Shown: in pieces, positions 62,986 to 64,000 of the stretch
Numbering within the stretch: the first letter of the stretch is position 1
How the letters are laid out: every line of letters starts with the position of its first letter
Source of the DNA: Poriferisulfidus sp963668445
Lineage (GTDB): Bacteria; Pseudomonadota; Gammaproteobacteria; Poriferisulfidales; Poriferisulfidaceae
Reading direction: 5' to 3'
Assembly: GCA_963668445.1 (NCBI GenBank)
Contig: OY764335.1
Location: 372,001 to 436,000 of the forward strand
DNA: 64,000 bases
The notes under the pieces: model-generated
What the model was told of the DNA's origin: nothing
Databases searched by the model: none
What the model saw: only the letters and a program-made list of their open reading frames with translations
Translations under genes and position numbers: made by a program

Positions 62986-63542
62986 GTCTGGAGGCGGTCG
63001 AGCCGCAGCTCCAAGCGGGCGGTGTCATCGCGCAGCCGGTCGACGTCGCGGACGAACCGTTCGAGCTCCTCGGCGCGTGGCAACAGCCCGGATTCCTCGT
63101 GCAGGTAGTCTTGGGCGTTGACTTCAGCTGCTTTGGCGATGCGCCGGGCGGCCTGCGCGAATTCCAGCCCGGTCCGCGCCATCAGCCGCGCCGGAGTGCC
63201 CCCTATCCGTTGCGCCAGCAGTGCTTCCCAATCAATGTCCAGCTGGGTCAGGAAGGCGCGCAGCTGCTGCGCCACCTCGGCCCGTCCCTCGAGATGGATG
63301 CCGTCGGTGCGGCCGTCCAGCGCGTAGCGGGCGAACGCGGCCGCATGGCCACGGACGGACAGATCCGGATTCGCGCTCGGCTCCTCGATTGCCAGCTGCC
63401 CGTCCCGAACGCTCCAGCCCATCGCCGGCAAGGGCTCTAATTCCAGCCGCACCGTGCACGGATCCATGGCTTGCAAGCGCTCCTGCGCTTCGGCATCGGT
63501 GCTGAGCGTCTTTTGGATGAGGGCAGATAAAGTCGCGTACAT
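62982..63542 (-). CDS. ubiJ: Ubiquinone biosynthesis accessory factor UbiJ (SCP2 domain)
   Basis: A lipid-binding scaffold of the soluble ubiquinone-synthesis complex. The 186 residues contain an N-terminal SCP2 domain (about 20-120, PLPAMGWSVRDGQLAIEEPS and DGIHLEGRAEVAQQLRAFL) and a coiled-coil C terminus (RAEELERFVRDVDRLRDD). UbiE, usually its neighbour, is not here. It is first in the ubiJ-ubiB-uvrD operon. Confidence 0.88.
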   Translation of the reverse strand: MYATLSALIQKTLSTDAEAQERLQAMDPCTVRLELEPLPAMGWSVRDGQLAIEEPSANPDLSVRGHAAAFARYALDGRTDGIHLEGRAEVAQQLRAFLTQLDIDWEALLAQRIGGTPARLMARTGLEFAQAARRIAKAAEVNAQDYLHEESGLLPRAEELERFVRDVDRLRDDTARLELRLDRLQT

Positions 63543-63577
63543 GGCTCCGGAACTTGGCGGAACATGCGGGAGTCGGA

Positions 63578-63583
63578 ATTATA
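63578..63583 (-). promoter_or_regulatory. -10 element of the ubiJ-ubiB-uvrD operon
   Basis: A perfect TATAAT on the minus strand (63578-63583), 35 bp before the ubiJ ATG. A matching -35 is not obvious at the usual distance. Confidence 0.45.
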
Positions 63584-63691
63584 GAGGGTTCGGGGAATGC
63601 GCCGGCCACGGCCGCATCGGGGGCGCGCATCTTGAAGGCTTCCGTCGCCGATACCTCCGCAGCCGATGTGGCATCGGCAAATCGCCGGGTT

Positions 63692-63697
63692 TATAAT
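63692..63697 (+). promoter_or_regulatory. -10 element for the right-edge gene
   Basis: A perfect TATAAT (63692-63697) lies only 9 bp before the ATG at 63707, with GGGGAG between them. If used, the mRNA would start almost at the start codon, so either the leader is minimal or the real start is further upstream. Confidence 0.35.
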
Positions 63698-63706
63698 AGG
63701 GGAGCC

Positions 63707-64000
63707 ATGAAAAATCTCTGTCTTCTACCAGTTTTCCTGCTTGCGGTGCTGCTTGGCGATCAGCTTCATGCTGGTGAAGCGGCATTCGGCGACCGCTGGG
63801 GCTCAGGCGTGCAAATAGTGCTGCGTCTGGTGGACGATTACGGCACCTCGGCGGAAGTCGAAGAACCGCAACCGGTCGGCGCAGAAGTTGCCGACCCTCC
63901 GGCTTCGGATGCGACGACGACGGGAGCGGCACCTGATCTTTCCGGACGGATGAGCACCGAGGAACAGCGCGAAAAACTGCTCGAGGATGCGCAGGCGACG
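63707..64000 (+). CDS. Secreted protein, 3' end beyond right edge
   Basis: From ATG 63707, behind GGGGAG, the frame stays open to the right edge, at least 98 codons. The product has a signal peptide (MKNLCLLPVFLLAVLLGDQL, cleaved near LHA) and an acidic Ala/Pro/Thr-rich mature start, then DLSGRMSTEEQREKLLEDAQ, which may begin a coiled coil. The first residues of the mature part (FGDRWGSGVQIVLRLVDDYG) show no family I know. It is divergent from ubiJ. Confidence 0.7.
   Translation, partial: MKNLCLLPVFLLAVLLGDQLHAGEAAFGDRWGSGVQIVLRLVDDYGTSAEVEEPQPVGAEVADPPASDATTTGAAPDLSGRMSTEEQREKLLEDAQAT

Overview
This 64 kb window comes from a GC-rich bacterial chromosome, most likely a gammaproteobacterium. 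The evidence is gene order: tRNA-Leu, tig, clpP, clpX, lon, hup, tRNA-Val, tRNA-Asp, ppiD; rplY-pth-ychF; rnhA-dnaQ; and uvrD-ubiB-ubiJ are all arranged as in that class. A sulfate adenylyltransferase (sat) that looks like the enzyme of sulfur-oxidising Chromatiales suggests a sulfur oxidiser. That lifestyle is an inference, because no apr, dsr or sox genes lie in the window. There are no rRNA genes, CRISPR arrays, transposases or prophage genes.

Layout. 0-10 kb: housekeeping genes (pdxH, a methyltransferase, rnhA, dnaQ, smpB, a CorC/CNNM-type membrane protein, fdhD, manC/algA, rplY, pth, ychF), with a broken AAA-ATPase fragment directly behind dnaQ. 10.3-19.4 kb: an eleven-gene minus-strand operon for a type IVb pilus of the R64/PFGI-1 kind: PilL-like protein, secretin PilN, PilO-like protein, a second bitopic protein, PilP, ATPase PilQ, pilin PilS, membrane platform PilR, two minor prepilins and a small secreted protein. 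Behind its promoter region lies a CPBP-type membrane protease. 20.9-29.3 kb: protein quality control (trigger factor, ClpP, ClpX, Lon, PpiD), HU and three tRNAs. 29.3-31 kb: a divergent pair of paralogous prepilins. 31.2-39.5 kb: a dicarboxylate/amino-acid symporter, fabI and a four-gene Yej/Opp-type peptide ABC transporter. 39.6-46.5 kb: three tandem, very large prepilins, sat with a small membrane protein, and a ninth prepilin with an Asp-rich, calcium-loop-like C terminus. 46.5-49.4 kb: a decayed accessory stretch holding a run of 25 C, a small secreted Cys-containing protein, a conserved gene broken by a stop and a frameshift, and an RHH antitoxin followed by a dead PIN toxin. 49.5-64 kb: rho, rnr, rlmB, purD, a possible uracil-DNA-glycosylase-like protein, a TRAP transporter (dctQM, with dctP on the opposite strand), uvrD, ubiB, ubiJ and a secreted protein that runs off the right edge.

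The unusual theme is surface pili. Nine separate proteins carry a class III prepilin leader (Gly before a hydrophobic segment with Glu at +5), spread over five loci within 36 kb. Only the first locus encodes an assembly machine. The others probably supply alternative tips, adhesins or minor pilins to that or another machine, which would make the window a dispersed store of variable pilus subunits. The poly-C tract sits next to this set and is the best candidate for a phase-variation switch. No prepilin peptidase and no retraction ATPase are present, so these must be encoded elsewhere.
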